This document shows positions 26,333 to 35,128 of a stretch of DNA of 64,000 bases, in pieces. The translations under genes and the position numbers were made by a program. Numbering within the stretch: the stretch's first letter is position 1; each line of letters opens with the position of its first letter. The notes beneath the pieces were generated by a model. The model was not told where the DNA came from and made no database searches. It saw only the letters and a list, made by a program, of their open reading frames with translations. The stretch comes from Chitinophagales bacterium (GTDB lineage Bacteria > Bacteroidota > Bacteroidia > Chitinophagales > Chitinophagaceae), in NCBI GenBank assembly GCA_026936105.1, contig JAIXKI010000015.1, positions 137,498-201,497 of the forward strand, read 5' to 3'.

Positions 26333-27907
26333 TCAGAACGGAGTTTCCGTATCATCATTATCATTAAAAGGAAGATCATTCATCTTGCTCCCCGTCTGAT
26401 AAAACAATTTGGCATCATCACCACCATCAATATCAGAAACCGGCTTCCAGTTACCCGGCATTCCGGGAGCTGCCAAACCACCGCCATCATCCTCAACAAA
26501 TTTTTGAATATTCAATAATGCCCTCAGTTTTATCGTTTCCAAAGTACCATTCCTGTGTTTGGCAATCCTCACCATAGTTTCACCCCGGTTATTCTCTCCC
26601 ATTTCATTGGTAGTGATATCATAGTATTCCGGTCGGTACAGAAACATGACGAGATCAGCGTCCTGCTCAATGGCTCCTGATTCACGAAGGTCGCTCAACT
26701 GAGGCATTTTGGTTCCGTCTCTTGTTCCTCTTTTTTCGACTTCACGGCTCAACTGGGACAATGCAATAACCGGAACTTCCAACTCTTTTGCCAATGCTTT
26801 CAGGTTTCTTGAAATATTGCTGATCTCCTGTTCCCTGTTCGAATTCCGATTCTCACCGGTACCGCTCATCAGTTGAAGATAATCCACAATGATCAACCCG
26901 ATATTATGAAGGTTTTTCAGCCTGCGGCATTTGGCACGGAGTTCGAATATGTTCAAGGCTGCCGTGTCATCAATAAAGATCGGAGCTTTAGATAATCTCT
27001 GAATTCCTCTTGCATACAACTGCTTCATTTCATGCTCTTCCATCTTTCCTCTTGAGATCTTTTCCAGCCAGATCTCACTCTCTGCAGAAAGAATACGCTG
27101 CACCAACTGGCTTGCAGTCATTTCCAATGAGAAAACAGCAACAGGCGTCTGCTTATAACTATTCATAGCTGCATTTCTTGCAAGATTCAATGCAAAAGCA
27201 GTTTTACCTACCGCAGGTCTTGCAGCTAAAATGATCAGATCCGAATTCTGCCATCCATGTGTCACTTTATCCAGTGAAGAAAATCCACTGGGCACTCCGG
27301 TCACATCCTGATTCTTATGACGGAGTTCTTCAATGTGCTGGATCGTATCAACCAACACTTCACCGATGGATTCAACCTTTTTCCGGAGATTATTATTGGT
27401 GATCTCAAACAACTTTGTCTCTGCATCATCCAGAAGATCCAGGATATCCGCCGAATCTTCATAAGCATCGCCAATGATCTCACCGCTGATCCTTATGAGT
27501 TCCCTTTGAATAAATTTTTGAAGAATGATTCTGGAATGAGCAACGATATTGGCAGCAGAAACAACTGAATTGGTAAGTTTTGTGACATAGTAAGGCCCAC
27601 CCACCATTTCCAGTTCTTCCCTTTTTCTCAATTCTTCCACTACCGTTAGAATATCTACCGGTTGCCCTTTCTCCATCAGGCTTTTCATTGCCCTGAAAAT
27701 GCGTTGATGCGCTTCCACATAAAAACATTCGGGCTTCAGAATGTCTGTAATATCATCAAAAGCACTTCTTTCCAGCATAATGGCCCCCAATACTGCTTCT
27801 TCCAGGTCTTTTGCCTGTGGGGGTACTTTTCCGTAAACCATTGTGCTCAGGTCCAGTGAAGTTTTCCGCCTTTGTTTCCTGTCTTTGTTTAAATTGGTCA
27901 GATCCAT
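26333..27907 (-). CDS. dnaB: Replicative DNA helicase
   Basis: The hexameric helicase of the replication fork. The start is set at ATG 27907 (MDLTNLNKDRKQRRK); a TTG four codons upstream is possible. The N-terminal primase-interacting domain begins at PPQAKDLEEAVLGAIMLE. The RecA-like motor carries Walker A AARPAVGKTAFALNLARNAA, MTASQLVQRILSAES, IIVDYLQLMSG and ALSQLSREVEKR. The 524-residue length is normal, with an acidic C-terminal tail. No intein is present. It is separated from a divergent hypothetical gene by 439 bp containing a DnaA box. Confidence 0.96.
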   Translation of the reverse strand: MDLTNLNKDRKQRRKTSLDLSTMVYGKVPPQAKDLEEAVLGAIMLERSAFDDITDILKPECFYVEAHQRIFRAMKSLMEKGQPVDILTVVEELRKREELEMVGGPYYVTKLTNSVVSAANIVAHSRIILQKFIQRELIRISGEIIGDAYEDSADILDLLDDAETKLFEITNNNLRKKVESIGEVLVDTIQHIEELRHKNQDVTGVPSGFSSLDKVTHGWQNSDLIILAARPAVGKTAFALNLARNAAMNSYKQTPVAVFSLEMTASQLVQRILSAESEIWLEKISRGKMEEHEMKQLYARGIQRLSKAPIFIDDTAALNIFELRAKCRRLKNLHNIGLIIVDYLQLMSGTGENRNSNREQEISNISRNLKALAKELEVPVIALSQLSREVEKRGTRDGTKMPQLSDLRESGAIEQDADLVMFLYRPEYYDITTNEMGENNRGETMVRIAKHRNGTLETIKLRALLNIQKFVEDDGGGLAAPGMPGNWKPVSDIDGGDDAKLFYQTGSKMNDLPFNDNDDTETPF

Positions 27908-28346
27908 GTTCCGATTCAAGCGATAAAAAATTAAACCATCAGTTGCTCACCAATGACCACCGGGTTAGCCCGTCCTGTCCGTCGGGCAGATATTCCAGCC
28001 TTGTTATTGAAAATATCCTTACTTCAGAGGAATTATCCCATCAGTCAGAACAGCGAATATAGCAGCCGAACCCGATTGAAAAAATTTTTTCTTTCTTCAC
28101 TATTTCTACACCGAAGCGGATGTGGTTATCCACAAATTCCATCCTCTTTGATCCCGGAGATCTGTTTCAATTTAATTAAAAAAGAATATATTATGCGGAC
28201 AAAATAAGCACACCTGTGAAAAAAATTACTGAAACTCAACATCTTCTTTTTTTACCATGCAATAAAAAAAAGATTGCGGAGTTATTAAACATACTTTAAC
28301 CTGTTCGTACCAACCTAACAGCGATTCATTATTAAAATAAACAACT
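27908..28346. other. 439-bp divergent intergenic region upstream of dnaB
   Basis: No convincing gene. Several short frames cross it but have no family-like content. It holds a GC-rich inverted repeat (GCCCG...CGGGC at about 27970-27989), AT-rich tracts at about 28080-28090 and 28165-28200, and the DnaA-box palindrome at 28121-28134. It must carry the dnaB promoter and that of the hypothetical gene at 28347. Confidence 0.6.
28121..28134. promoter_or_regulatory. DnaA box within a palindrome
   Basis: TGTGGTTATCCACA contains a perfect consensus DnaA box TTATCCACA (28126-28134), with the left arm TGTGG making it palindromic. It lies between dnaB and the gene at 28347, with AT-rich sequence about 30-65 bases downstream. 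A single box does not make an origin. Confidence 0.5.
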
Positions 28347-28856
28347 ATGGAAACTATGAAACCCGGCGGTCTCTCCCGGCCTGTTCTTACGCAATCACAA
28401 ACAAACACCACTTTATGGATCGGACATCTGCAAACCGGCCCCACTGATCATTTTGGCGGCCAGACTTTCAAATGTCCTTCTGAAGGATTGCTGAACAATA
28501 TTCAGTTGTATTCTTCCGCGGTTCAGTATCCCGGTGATATCAGCATGACGCTTCATGAATTCGATCCTAAAACGAAAACATGGGGCCCGGCACTTGTCAA
28601 TTCTGACCTGACCATTCAAAAAGGGGATTATGACAAATGGATCCGTTTCGATGTCCATCCCGTTCCTTTGATGAAAGATAAGATCTATGGATTCCGCCTT
28701 CAGTCAAAGAATGCTTTGGTGGCATTAGGCGAAGCTGCAAGCGGAGCCAAACAGCCTTTTACTTTCGGTCACGAATGGAAAGCAGATTCAAAGAATGAAA
28801 GAGGGAATTATTTCTCTTACTTCAGCCTGGCTTTCAAAGTGGAAATGTGCGCCTGA
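28347..28856 (+). CDS. Hypothetical beta-sandwich protein
   Basis: A 169-residue protein without signal peptide or membrane segment. The pattern of alternating strands (LLNNIQLYSSAVQYPGDISMTLHEFD, KWIRFDVHPVPLMKDKIYGFRLQSK, GNYFSYFSLAFKVEMCA) suggests a jelly-roll or carbohydrate-binding-like beta-sandwich. No enzyme motif is visible and the family was not recognised. The gene has its own terminator and a large upstream region, so it is a single transcription unit. Confidence 0.75.
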   Translation: METMKPGGLSRPVLTQSQTNTTLWIGHLQTGPTDHFGGQTFKCPSEGLLNNIQLYSSAVQYPGDISMTLHEFDPKTKTWGPALVNSDLTIQKGDYDKWIRFDVHPVPLMKDKIYGFRLQSKNALVALGEAASGAKQPFTFGHEWKADSKNERGNYFSYFSLAFKVEMCA

Positions 28857-28884
28857 TAACTTTTTGTGTCATACAATAAAACCT

Positions 28885-28912
28885 GCCTCGCTTTTGCGGG
28901 GCTTGTTTTTTT
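28885..28912 (+). terminator. Rho-independent terminator
   Basis: GCCTCGC and GCGGGGC form a 7-bp stem (one G-U pair) around TTTT, followed by TTG and a T run. It lies 29 bp after the stop of the hypothetical gene at 28347-28856. Confidence 0.8.
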
Positions 28913-28990
28913 AAATTACACCGTTGTTTTTTCCGGTGACATATCTACGCATTGCATGTTTTCCCGCCCGTTCACTTGATGGCTTTACAT

Positions 28991-28998
28991 TATCTTCG
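28991..28998 (+). promoter_or_regulatory. Putative -7 promoter element for pheT
   Basis: TATCTTCG lies 22 bases before the pheT ATG, in the same relation as at several other starts in this window. A TTG occurs about 15 bases upstream, shorter than the usual spacing. Confidence 0.4.
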
Positions 28999-29020
28999 CA
29001 GCTATTAATGAACTGGGTAC

Positions 29021-31447
29021 ATGACAATATCTTACAAATGGCTGAGTGAATATCTCCCTGTAACCATAGAACCGGAACGCTTGAGCAAGATCCTCACATC
29101 TGTGGGGCTGGAAGTGGAATCTCTGGAAAAATATGAAGAGATAAAAGGTGGATTAAAAGGGCTTGTTGTTGGTAAAGTTCTTGAGGTGGAAAAGCATCCC
29201 AATGCCGACAAGTTAAAACTGACCAAAGTTGACGTAGGAACTTCTGACCCCCTTTCTATTGTTTGTGGAGCTCCCAATGTTGCTGCAGGCCAAACAGTGA
29301 TCGTCGCGGAGGTTGGAGTCACTATCTATCCTGTTTCCGGTGAACCGATGACCATGAGAGTGGCCAGGATACGCGGCGTGGAAAGCAACGGGATGATCTG
29401 TGCCGAAGATGAAATAGGAATAGGAAGTTCTCATGAAGGCATTATGGTGCTGCCAGATGAACTGAAAGCGGGTTCATCCGTGGCAGAATATTTCAAGCCA
29501 TACGAAGACTGGATCTATGAAATAGGCCTCACCCCCAACCGGATGGATGCCATGAGCCATTGGGGAGTTGCGAGAGATATTTGTGCTTATCTGAGTCATC
29601 ATGATAAAAAAGAGATCAGGCCAAGGATACCCGTCAGCAACGGATTCAAAGTTGACAATACTTCACTGACTATTGATATTAAGGTTGAAAATACGGCAGC
29701 ATGCCCCCGTTATTCTGGCATAAGCATCAGCAATGTCACTATTGCCGAATCACCGGAATGGCTGAAACAAAAATTAAGATCCATCGGGTCAAGACCGATA
29801 AACAATCTCGTTGACATCACCAATTTCATTCTTCACGAAACCGGTCAGCCGCTTCATGCTTTCGATGCAGATGCCATTGCAGGAAAAAAGGTAATTGTAA
29901 AAGACCTGCCTGAAAAAACCATTTTCATCACACTGGATGAAAAAGAAAGAAAGCTTAATGCTGAAGACCTGATGATCTGCAATGCAGAGGAAGGAATGTG
30001 TATTGCAGGAGTATTTGGCGGACTCCATAGCGGAGTAACTTCAAAGACCAAAAATGTTTTTCTGGAAAGCGCTTGTTTCGATCCTGTTACCATTCGCAGA
30101 ACATCTTTCCGCCATGGCCTGAGAACCGATGCCGCTACCCGGTTTGAGAAAGGAACCGATATTTCGGCAACTGTAACTGTTTTGAAAAGAGCTGCAACCC
30201 TGATCAGGGATATCTGCGGCGGCATTATCTCCTCCGAAATAGTTGACATTTATCCCAATCCAAAAGAAAAGGCGGAGATAACCCTGAAATATCATTACCT
30301 GAAAAAACTGAGCGGAAAAAATTATCATCCTGATGCAGTAAAAAGTATTCTGATCGCTCTTGGCTTCGAGATCAGAAAAGAAGGTATAGATGAAATCAGA
30401 GTGGCAGCGCCTTATCATAAACCGGATATCAGCCTGCCGGCAGATATCGTGGAAGAGATCCTTCGTATTGACGGGCTGGATAATATTGAGATTCCCAAAG
30501 CGATCACCATCACGCCTTCCATCGAAGAAAATCATTTAAACGAAGTGATCAGAGAAAAGGTTTCAGGATATTTGACCGGCCTGGGCTTCAGCGAGATCAT
30601 GACAAATTCAATTACCAATGCTTCTTATTTTTCTAAAGAGGAATTAGGAAACATGGTAAAAATGATCAACAGCCTGACGGCAGAATTGAATATCCTGCGC
30701 AGTTCTTTATTTGAAACAGCCCTGGAAACAGTAGCTCACAATCTGAATCACAAGAACAATTCATTAAAACTTTTTGAATTCGGAAAATCCTACAGTACTT
30801 CCGGGCCGGATCATTATCTTGAAGCAGAAAAGCTCTGCATTCTTATATCTGGCAACAGTATAGAACAAACATGGAAACACAAGGAACAACCTGCAGATCT
30901 CTTTTTCCTGAAAGGAATAATGCAAGGGATATTTAAGCTGATGAATATACATCCCGACAAAGTTGAGATAACCAAAGACACGAAGCTGGATGATCACATG
31001 GCCTTTTTAAAAGAAGGAAATGAACTGGCGGCATTGGGGAAAGCAAGCAAGGCCTCTTTAGGCAAATTTGACATCAAGCAGCCTGTATTTTATTCAGAAC
31101 TGAATTGGACTAACATACTTCAGCTTGCCGAACAAAACACGGCAACAATTAAAGAATTACCCAGGTTTCCTTCAGTGCAGCGTGATCTCGCAATAGTGTT
31201 GGCCAACCGTCTAAAATTTGAAGAGGTGGAAAATTCTGTGCAAAACATCAGGCTCGACAAATTGCAGGAGCTGCATTTGTTTGATATATTCGAGAGTGAA
31301 AAATTAGGAACCGGAAAAAAATCCATGGCGATCAGTTTTACTTTCCGTGACGATGAAAAGACCCTGACGGATAAAGAAATAGATGGTTGGATGAACAAGA
31401 TCATGTTGGCACTGGAAAAAGACCTGAACGCTGAAATCAGAAAATAA
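29021..31447 (+). CDS. pheT: Phenylalanyl-tRNA synthetase beta subunit
   Basis: The beta chain of the alpha2-beta2 enzyme that charges tRNA-Phe. At 808 residues it has the full bacterial domain set: N-terminal tRNA-binding domain (VVGKVLEVEKHPNADKLKLTKVDVG), the B3/B4 editing domain (SIGSRPINNLVDITNFILHETGQPLHAFD), B5, the catalytic-like core, and the C-terminal ferredoxin-fold anticodon-binding domain (RFPSVQRDLAIVLANRLKFEEV...FTFRDDEKTLTDKEID). The alpha subunit gene is not in the window. A small coiled-coil gene follows after 15 bp. Confidence 0.97.
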   Translation: MTISYKWLSEYLPVTIEPERLSKILTSVGLEVESLEKYEEIKGGLKGLVVGKVLEVEKHPNADKLKLTKVDVGTSDPLSIVCGAPNVAAGQTVIVAEVGVTIYPVSGEPMTMRVARIRGVESNGMICAEDEIGIGSSHEGIMVLPDELKAGSSVAEYFKPYEDWIYEIGLTPNRMDAMSHWGVARDICAYLSHHDKKEIRPRIPVSNGFKVDNTSLTIDIKVENTAACPRYSGISISNVTIAESPEWLKQKLRSIGSRPINNLVDITNFILHETGQPLHAFDADAIAGKKVIVKDLPEKTIFITLDEKERKLNAEDLMICNAEEGMCIAGVFGGLHSGVTSKTKNVFLESACFDPVTIRRTSFRHGLRTDAATRFEKGTDISATVTVLKRAATLIRDICGGIISSEIVDIYPNPKEKAEITLKYHYLKKLSGKNYHPDAVKSILIALGFEIRKEGIDEIRVAAPYHKPDISLPADIVEEILRIDGLDNIEIPKAITITPSIEENHLNEVIREKVSGYLTGLGFSEIMTNSITNASYFSKEELGNMVKMINSLTAELNILRSSLFETALETVAHNLNHKNNSLKLFEFGKSYSTSGPDHYLEAEKLCILISGNSIEQTWKHKEQPADLFFLKGIMQGIFKLMNIHPDKVEITKDTKLDDHMAFLKEGNELAALGKASKASLGKFDIKQPVFYSELNWTNILQLAEQNTATIKELPRFPSVQRDLAIVLANRLKFEEVENSVQNIRLDKLQELHLFDIFESEKLGTGKKSMAISFTFRDDEKTLTDKEIDGWMNKIMLALEKDLNAEIRK

Positions 31448-31462
31448 AAAACCTGTTTATCT

Positions 31463-31750
31463 GTGAGCTCATCAGAAGAACAACTGAAACGGATACATGA
31501 AAAACTGCAGCGGTTGCTGAAGGTTCATCAATCATTGCAAAAAGAAAATACCCGTCTGAATCAAGAAATTGAGAAATCAAAAAAGAATTCTTTGCATCAG
31601 CAAAAGACCGTGGAAGACCTGAGACAACAGGTTGACATCTTGAAATTAAATTCCCGCAAATTAGGCGCTGATGATAAAAAGGAACTGGAAAAACGGATCA
31701 ATTCCTATATCAAAGAAATAGACCGGTGCATAGCCTTACTGAATGAATGA
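31463..31750 (+). CDS. Small coiled-coil protein, possible ZapA partner
   Basis: A 95-residue protein starting at GTG 31463, 15 bp after pheT. It is almost entirely heptad-rich: LKRIHEKLQRLLKVHQSLQKENTRLNQEIEKSKK, then VEDLRQQVDILKLNSRKL and an amphipathic C-terminal helix (KELEKRINSYIKEIDRCIALLNE). It lies 427 bp upstream of zapA on the same strand. By position and architecture it resembles the small coiled-coil division protein ZapB, but no sequence homology is shown. A pheT - coiled coil - zapA order suggests a division-related role. Confidence 0.75.
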   Translation: MSSSEEQLKRIHEKLQRLLKVHQSLQKENTRLNQEIEKSKKNSLHQQKTVEDLRQQVDILKLNSRKLGADDKKELEKRINSYIKEIDRCIALLNE

Positions 31751-31752
31751 GT

Positions 31753-32007
31753 TCATACCCGTTTCACAAGTCTCATTTTCATTTCATCTTCACCGTGAGT
31801 GAGCTCCAGTGTGTAAACTCCGTAAGGAAGATCATTTAATCCCGACCAGGTGAATTGCTCTGTATCTGAGATCAGATCACGTTCTAAAATACTGCAAACG
31901 CTTCCCTTTTCGTCTTTGATGACACCTCGCAGACATTCGCCTCGGGGTGCATTCAACTCAAATTGCAGGGCATCAATAAAAATTGATGATTTAACTTTGG
32001 CAAACAT
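31753..32007 (-). CDS. Small protein resembling a stand-alone T9SS-tail/FlgD-like domain
   Basis: An 84-residue product on the opposite strand to its neighbours, ending 2 bp after the coiled-coil gene. It has no signal peptide. The order of strands, FELNAPRGECLRGVIKDEKGSVCSILE, then WSGLNDLPYGVYTLELTHGEDEMKMRLVKR, matches the immunoglobulin-like fold of T9SS type-A sorting domains and FlgD-like domains, where LPxGxYTL followed by K-L-V-K is diagnostic. As a free cytoplasmic domain it cannot be a sorting tail of its own. It appears intact, with ordinary codon use. Function unknown. Confidence 0.65.
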   Translation of the reverse strand: MFAKVKSSIFIDALQFELNAPRGECLRGVIKDEKGSVCSILERDLISDTEQFTWSGLNDLPYGVYTLELTHGEDEMKMRLVKRV

Positions 32008-32156
32008 GGCAACAATTTTGGTTAACTATTGTTTCAGCGGGGAAGGATAATCTTTCAAAGGAAGGGACGCTTTTCAGCGGGGATGTAATTAAAATCCAAT
32101 AGTTTTTTCAAAAGATGAGAATTTTAGAATAATACAGGGCGACTAATATAAGTAAA

Positions 32157-32164
32157 TAATTTTG
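32157..32164 (+). promoter_or_regulatory. Putative -7 promoter element for zapA
   Basis: TAATTTTG matches TAnnTTTG exactly and lies 13 bases before the zapA ATG, implying a very short leader. Confidence 0.45.
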
Positions 32165-32177
32165 TAAAACCCAAATT

Positions 32178-32471
32178 ATGGAGTCATTAATTGCAGCAAC
32201 AGTCGTAATCGGCGATCGTTCTTACCGGATCAAAATACGCCAGGAAGACGAAGAAGTAGTACGAAAAACCATCAAAACCATCAATGATAAGATCCTTGAA
32301 TTCAAGTCCACATATGCCGGAAAAGATATGCAGGATTACATTGCAATGGTTCTTGCCTGGTATGCAACAGAGCAAAACACAGCAGTAGCTGCCGAAGTGG
32401 AAAAAGAAAATCTGGAAGACCAGCTGAACAGCATAGAAAGACTGCTCGACAACCAGTTAAAAGACAACTAA
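32178..32471 (+). CDS. zapA: Cell division protein ZapA
   Basis: A 97-residue ZapA-family protein that bundles FtsZ filaments at midcell. The N-terminal domain reads AATVVIGDRSYRIKIRQEDEEVVRKTIKTINDKILEF, followed by the family's KDMQDYIAMVLAWYATEQN segment and a C-terminal coiled coil (EVEKENLEDQLNSIERLLDNQL). Length and layout are normal. It precedes rny. Confidence 0.9.
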   Translation: MESLIAATVVIGDRSYRIKIRQEDEEVVRKTIKTINDKILEFKSTYAGKDMQDYIAMVLAWYATEQNTAVAAEVEKENLEDQLNSIERLLDNQLKDN

Positions 32472-32549
32472 GGGAACGGACAAAATGTGGCTTTATTGAC
32501 TCCGGGAGCTCTCTATCTTATTCAATTTTACCTATTTAGTTTCCTTTTG

Positions 32550-32557
32550 TATCTTCG
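32550..32557 (+). promoter_or_regulatory. Putative -7 promoter element for rny
   Basis: TATCTTCG in the gap between zapA and rny, 74 bases before the rny ATG. The following leader is AT-rich and has no obvious structure. Confidence 0.35.
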
Positions 32558-32631
32558 TTGGCTATAAAACTTCTCTAATATGAAGTTTACAATTGAACAC
32601 AGGATTGCACAACTTTTAAACGCAAAAATTC

Positions 32632-34197
32632 ATGGACCCAAATATTTTGTTCATCATAATTGGTGTATCTGCCCTAATAGTAGGTATCATACTGGGTAAA
32701 CTGATCTTCGCCAAGAACACCCGCAAAAAGATTGAAGAAGCAGAACTTCAAGCCAGAAACATCCAGAGAGAAGCTGAACTGAGAGCCGAAACCTATCAGA
32801 AAGAAAAGGAATTGGAAGCCAAAGAAAAGTTTGTCCAGCTCAAATCAGCTCATGACAGGGAGATTTCAGAAAGGAACCGTAAGATTAGTGATGTGGAAAA
32901 CCGTATCCGCCAAAAAGAACAATCCATCAATCAGAAAGAGAGTAATCTGGATCGTCAGATCAAGGAAAATGAAGTAATCAAAGGGAATCTCAACCGCCAG
33001 ATCGAGTTGGTGAATATAAAAAGAACAGAACTGGAAAAGCACCAGGAAGAACATATCCGCAGGCTTGAAAAAATTGCTGCGCTTTCTGCAGAAGAAGCAA
33101 AAGCACAACTGGTGGAGAGCCTGAAACACGAAGCTCAAACCAAGGCTCTTGTGATACAACAGGAAATCATAGAAGACGCCAGGCAAAAAGCAAATAAAGA
33201 AGCCCGTAAGATCATCATTCAGACTATTCAAAGAACAGCCGCAGAACAAGCAATTGAAAACTCTATTACTGTATTTAACCTGGAAAGTGACGAAATTAAA
33301 GGACAGATTATCGGTCGTGAAGGAAGGAATATCAGGGCTATTGAAGCTGCGACCGGAGTTGACCTGATCGTTGATGATACTCCGGAAGCTATTCTGTTAT
33401 CATGTTTTGACCCACTCCGCCGTGAAGTGGCAAGGTTAAGCCTTCAGCGACTGGTGACAGACGGTCGTATCCATCCCGCCCGTATTGAGGAGGTAGTGGA
33501 AAAAACAAGAAAGCAACTGGAGGACCAGGTCATGGATATCGGTGAAAGAACCATTATTGAGTTGGGGATTCATGGTTTGCATAAAGAGTTGGTCAGAATG
33601 GTAGGGAGAATGAGATTCCGTTCTTCATATGGCCAAAATCTGCTGATGCACAGCAGGGAAACCGCTAATCTCTGCGCTATAATGGCTTCTGAATTGGGTT
33701 TGAATCCCAAACTGGCAAAACGTGCCGGACTTCTTCATGATATAGGCAAAGTGCCTGATGAAGAATCTGAGTTGAGTCATGCCCTGCTGGGAGCTAAGCT
33801 TGCTGAGAAATATGGAGAAAACCCTGCAGTGGTAAATGCTATAGGAGCGCACCATGATGAGATTGAAATGCAATATGTCATTTCGCCAATAGTACAGGCT
33901 TGCGATGCCATTAGTGGCGCCAGGCCGGGTGCAAGGCGTGAAATCATGCAGCAATATCTGCAACGCATCAAAGACCTTGAAACGCTGGCAATGAGCTATC
34001 CCGGAGTGGAGAAAGCCTATGCCGTTCAGGCAGGGCGGGAACTAAGGGTAATCGTAGAGGCTGATAAAGTCAGTGATCTGGATTCTGAAAAGCTATCCTT
34101 TGAAATTGCTCAAAAGATACAGGCAGAAATGGTATTCCCGGGTCAGATCAAAGTGACAGTCATCAGAGAGAAAAGGGCCGTAAATATTGCCCGCTAA
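32632..34197 (+). CDS. rny: Ribonuclease Y
   Basis: A membrane-anchored endoribonuclease for mRNA turnover. The 521-residue protein starts with a transmembrane helix ([22 protein letters not shown]), followed by a long charged coiled coil to about residue 195, a KH domain ([31 protein letters not shown]) and an HD domain ([12 protein letters not shown] and the GAHHDEIE segment). All motifs and the length are typical. Confidence 0.96.
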   Translation: MDPNILFIIIGVSALIVGIILGKLIFAKNTRKKIEEAELQARNIQREAELRAETYQKEKELEAKEKFVQLKSAHDREISERNRKISDVENRIRQKEQSINQKESNLDRQIKENEVIKGNLNRQIELVNIKRTELEKHQEEHIRRLEKIAALSAEEAKAQLVESLKHEAQTKALVIQQEIIEDARQKANKEARKIIIQTIQRTAAEQAIENSITVFNLESDEIKGQIIGREGRNIRAIEAATGVDLIVDDTPEAILLSCFDPLRREVARLSLQRLVTDGRIHPARIEEVVEKTRKQLEDQVMDIGERTIIELGIHGLHKELVRMVGRMRFRSSYGQNLLMHSRETANLCAIMASELGLNPKLAKRAGLLHDIGKVPDEESELSHALLGAKLAEKYGENPAVVNAIGAHHDEIEMQYVISPIVQACDAISGARPGARREIMQQYLQRIKDLETLAMSYPGVEKAYAVQAGRELRVIVEADKVSDLDSEKLSFEIAQKIQAEMVFPGQIKVTVIREKRAVNIAR

Positions 34198-34323
34198 AAT
34201 GCCAAACATTTAGAAGTCAGCTCATTAAGCTTGCCGGATCACCAATCCATTAGCTTGAAGCTTACAATGATTGCAGAATCAAAGTTTTCCATGACAAACT
34301 TAAATTCTTTGGTCATTTCACCC

Positions 34324-34331
34324 TATCTTTG
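34324..34331 (+). promoter_or_regulatory. Putative -7 promoter element for rplS
   Basis: TATCTTTG, an exact TAnnTTTG match followed by C, lies 19 bases before the rplS ATG. A TTTG lies 12 bases upstream, closer than the usual 19-21. Confidence 0.5.
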
Positions 34332-34350
34332 CGACCCCAAATGAATCAAT

Positions 34351-34752
34351 ATGGACGCTATCAAATATGTTCACGAACAGCTTTCCGGAAAGAAAGGCTT
34401 TCCTTCTTTCAAAGCCGGAGACAATATTACCGTGAATTACAAGATCGTAGAAGGAAATAAAGAAAGAATTCAGTCATTCAAAGGTGACGTGATCAAACGG
34501 CAGGGAGTCGGCCATACCGCAAGCTTTACTGTCCGCAAGATCTCAGACGGGATCGGTGTGGAAAGAGTTTTTCCTCTCTATTCTCCCAATATAGATTCTA
34601 TAGTTCTGAACAAAACAGGCCAGGTGCGCAGAGCAAAACTGTATTATCAGAGAGTTCGCAGTGGTAAGAGCGCCAGGATCCGTGAAAAGAGAATGACAAC
34701 CGAAACAGCCATTTCCGGGGCAACTGAAACAACAACTACCGTTTCAGAATAG
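34351..34752 (+). CDS. rplS: 50S ribosomal protein L19
   Basis: A 133-residue ribosomal protein at the 30S-50S interface. The signature segments are [60 protein letters not shown] and RRAKLYYQR. It has a Thr/Ser-rich C-terminal extension after RIREKR not seen in short L19 proteins. It is a single gene here, closed by a terminator; the common trmD-rpsP neighbours are absent. Confidence 0.97.
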   Translation: MDAIKYVHEQLSGKKGFPSFKAGDNITVNYKIVEGNKERIQSFKGDVIKRQGVGHTASFTVRKISDGIGVERVFPLYSPNIDSIVLNKTGQVRRAKLYYQRVRSGKSARIREKRMTTETAISGATETTTTVSE

Positions 34753-34781
34753 CTTTTCATATATACATCAACATATTGCAG

Positions 34782-34810
34782 AACCCGGAAAATTATCCGG
34801 GTTTTTTCTT
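34782..34810 (+). terminator. Rho-independent terminator after rplS
   Basis: AACCCGG and CCGGGTT form a 7-bp stem around an 8-base loop, followed by TTTTCTTT. It lies 29 bp past the rplS stop. Confidence 0.85.
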
Positions 34811-34867
34811 TCATGTTACTGATTTTTTAATTGTAAATTTTCTGCCCTGTTGTTTTTAGTTACTTAG

Positions 34868-34875
34868 TATCTTTG
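34868..34875 (+). promoter_or_regulatory. Putative -7 promoter element for tatA
   Basis: TATCTTTG matches TAnnTTTG exactly and lies 18 bases before the chosen tatA ATG at 34894. This supports 34894 over the upstream in-frame TTG at 34873, which falls inside the element. Confidence 0.5.
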
Positions 34876-34893
34876 GTACTTAATCATTTATTT

Positions 34894-35100
34894 ATGATAC
34901 ATGCAACTTTATTGGGTGTTTTAGGTACCAATGAGATCATTGTGATTCTGATCATTGTGTTGTTGCTTTTCGGCGGACGCAAAATTCCTGAACTGATGAG
35001 AGGCCTGGGAAAAGGAGTTCGTGAATTCAATGATGCCAAAAACAATGTGAAGAAAGAAATCGAAGACAGTGTAAGCGAGAAGAACAGCCCATCGAATTAA
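34894..35100 (+). CDS. tatA: Sec-independent translocase subunit TatA/E
   Basis: A 68-residue protein of the twin-arginine translocase that carries folded proteins across the inner membrane. It has the N-terminal helix [31 protein letters not shown] with the family's FGGRKIPEL hinge, then an amphipathic helix and a charged tail. The start is ATG 34894 ([15 protein letters not shown]). TatC is not in the window. The gatA gene follows after 28 bp and may be cotranscribed. Confidence 0.92.
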   Translation: MIHATLLGVLGTNEIIVILIIVLLLFGGRKIPELMRGLGKGVREFNDAKNNVKKEIEDSVSEKNSPSN

Positions 35101-35128
35101 CCGACCTCACCCGTCTTACATTTTCCTT

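Noticed and set aside
27953-28444. Short frames between dnaB and the gene at 28347
   Set aside because: They overlap each other and the DnaA-box region, have no family-like content, and one runs antisense into the supported gene at 28347.
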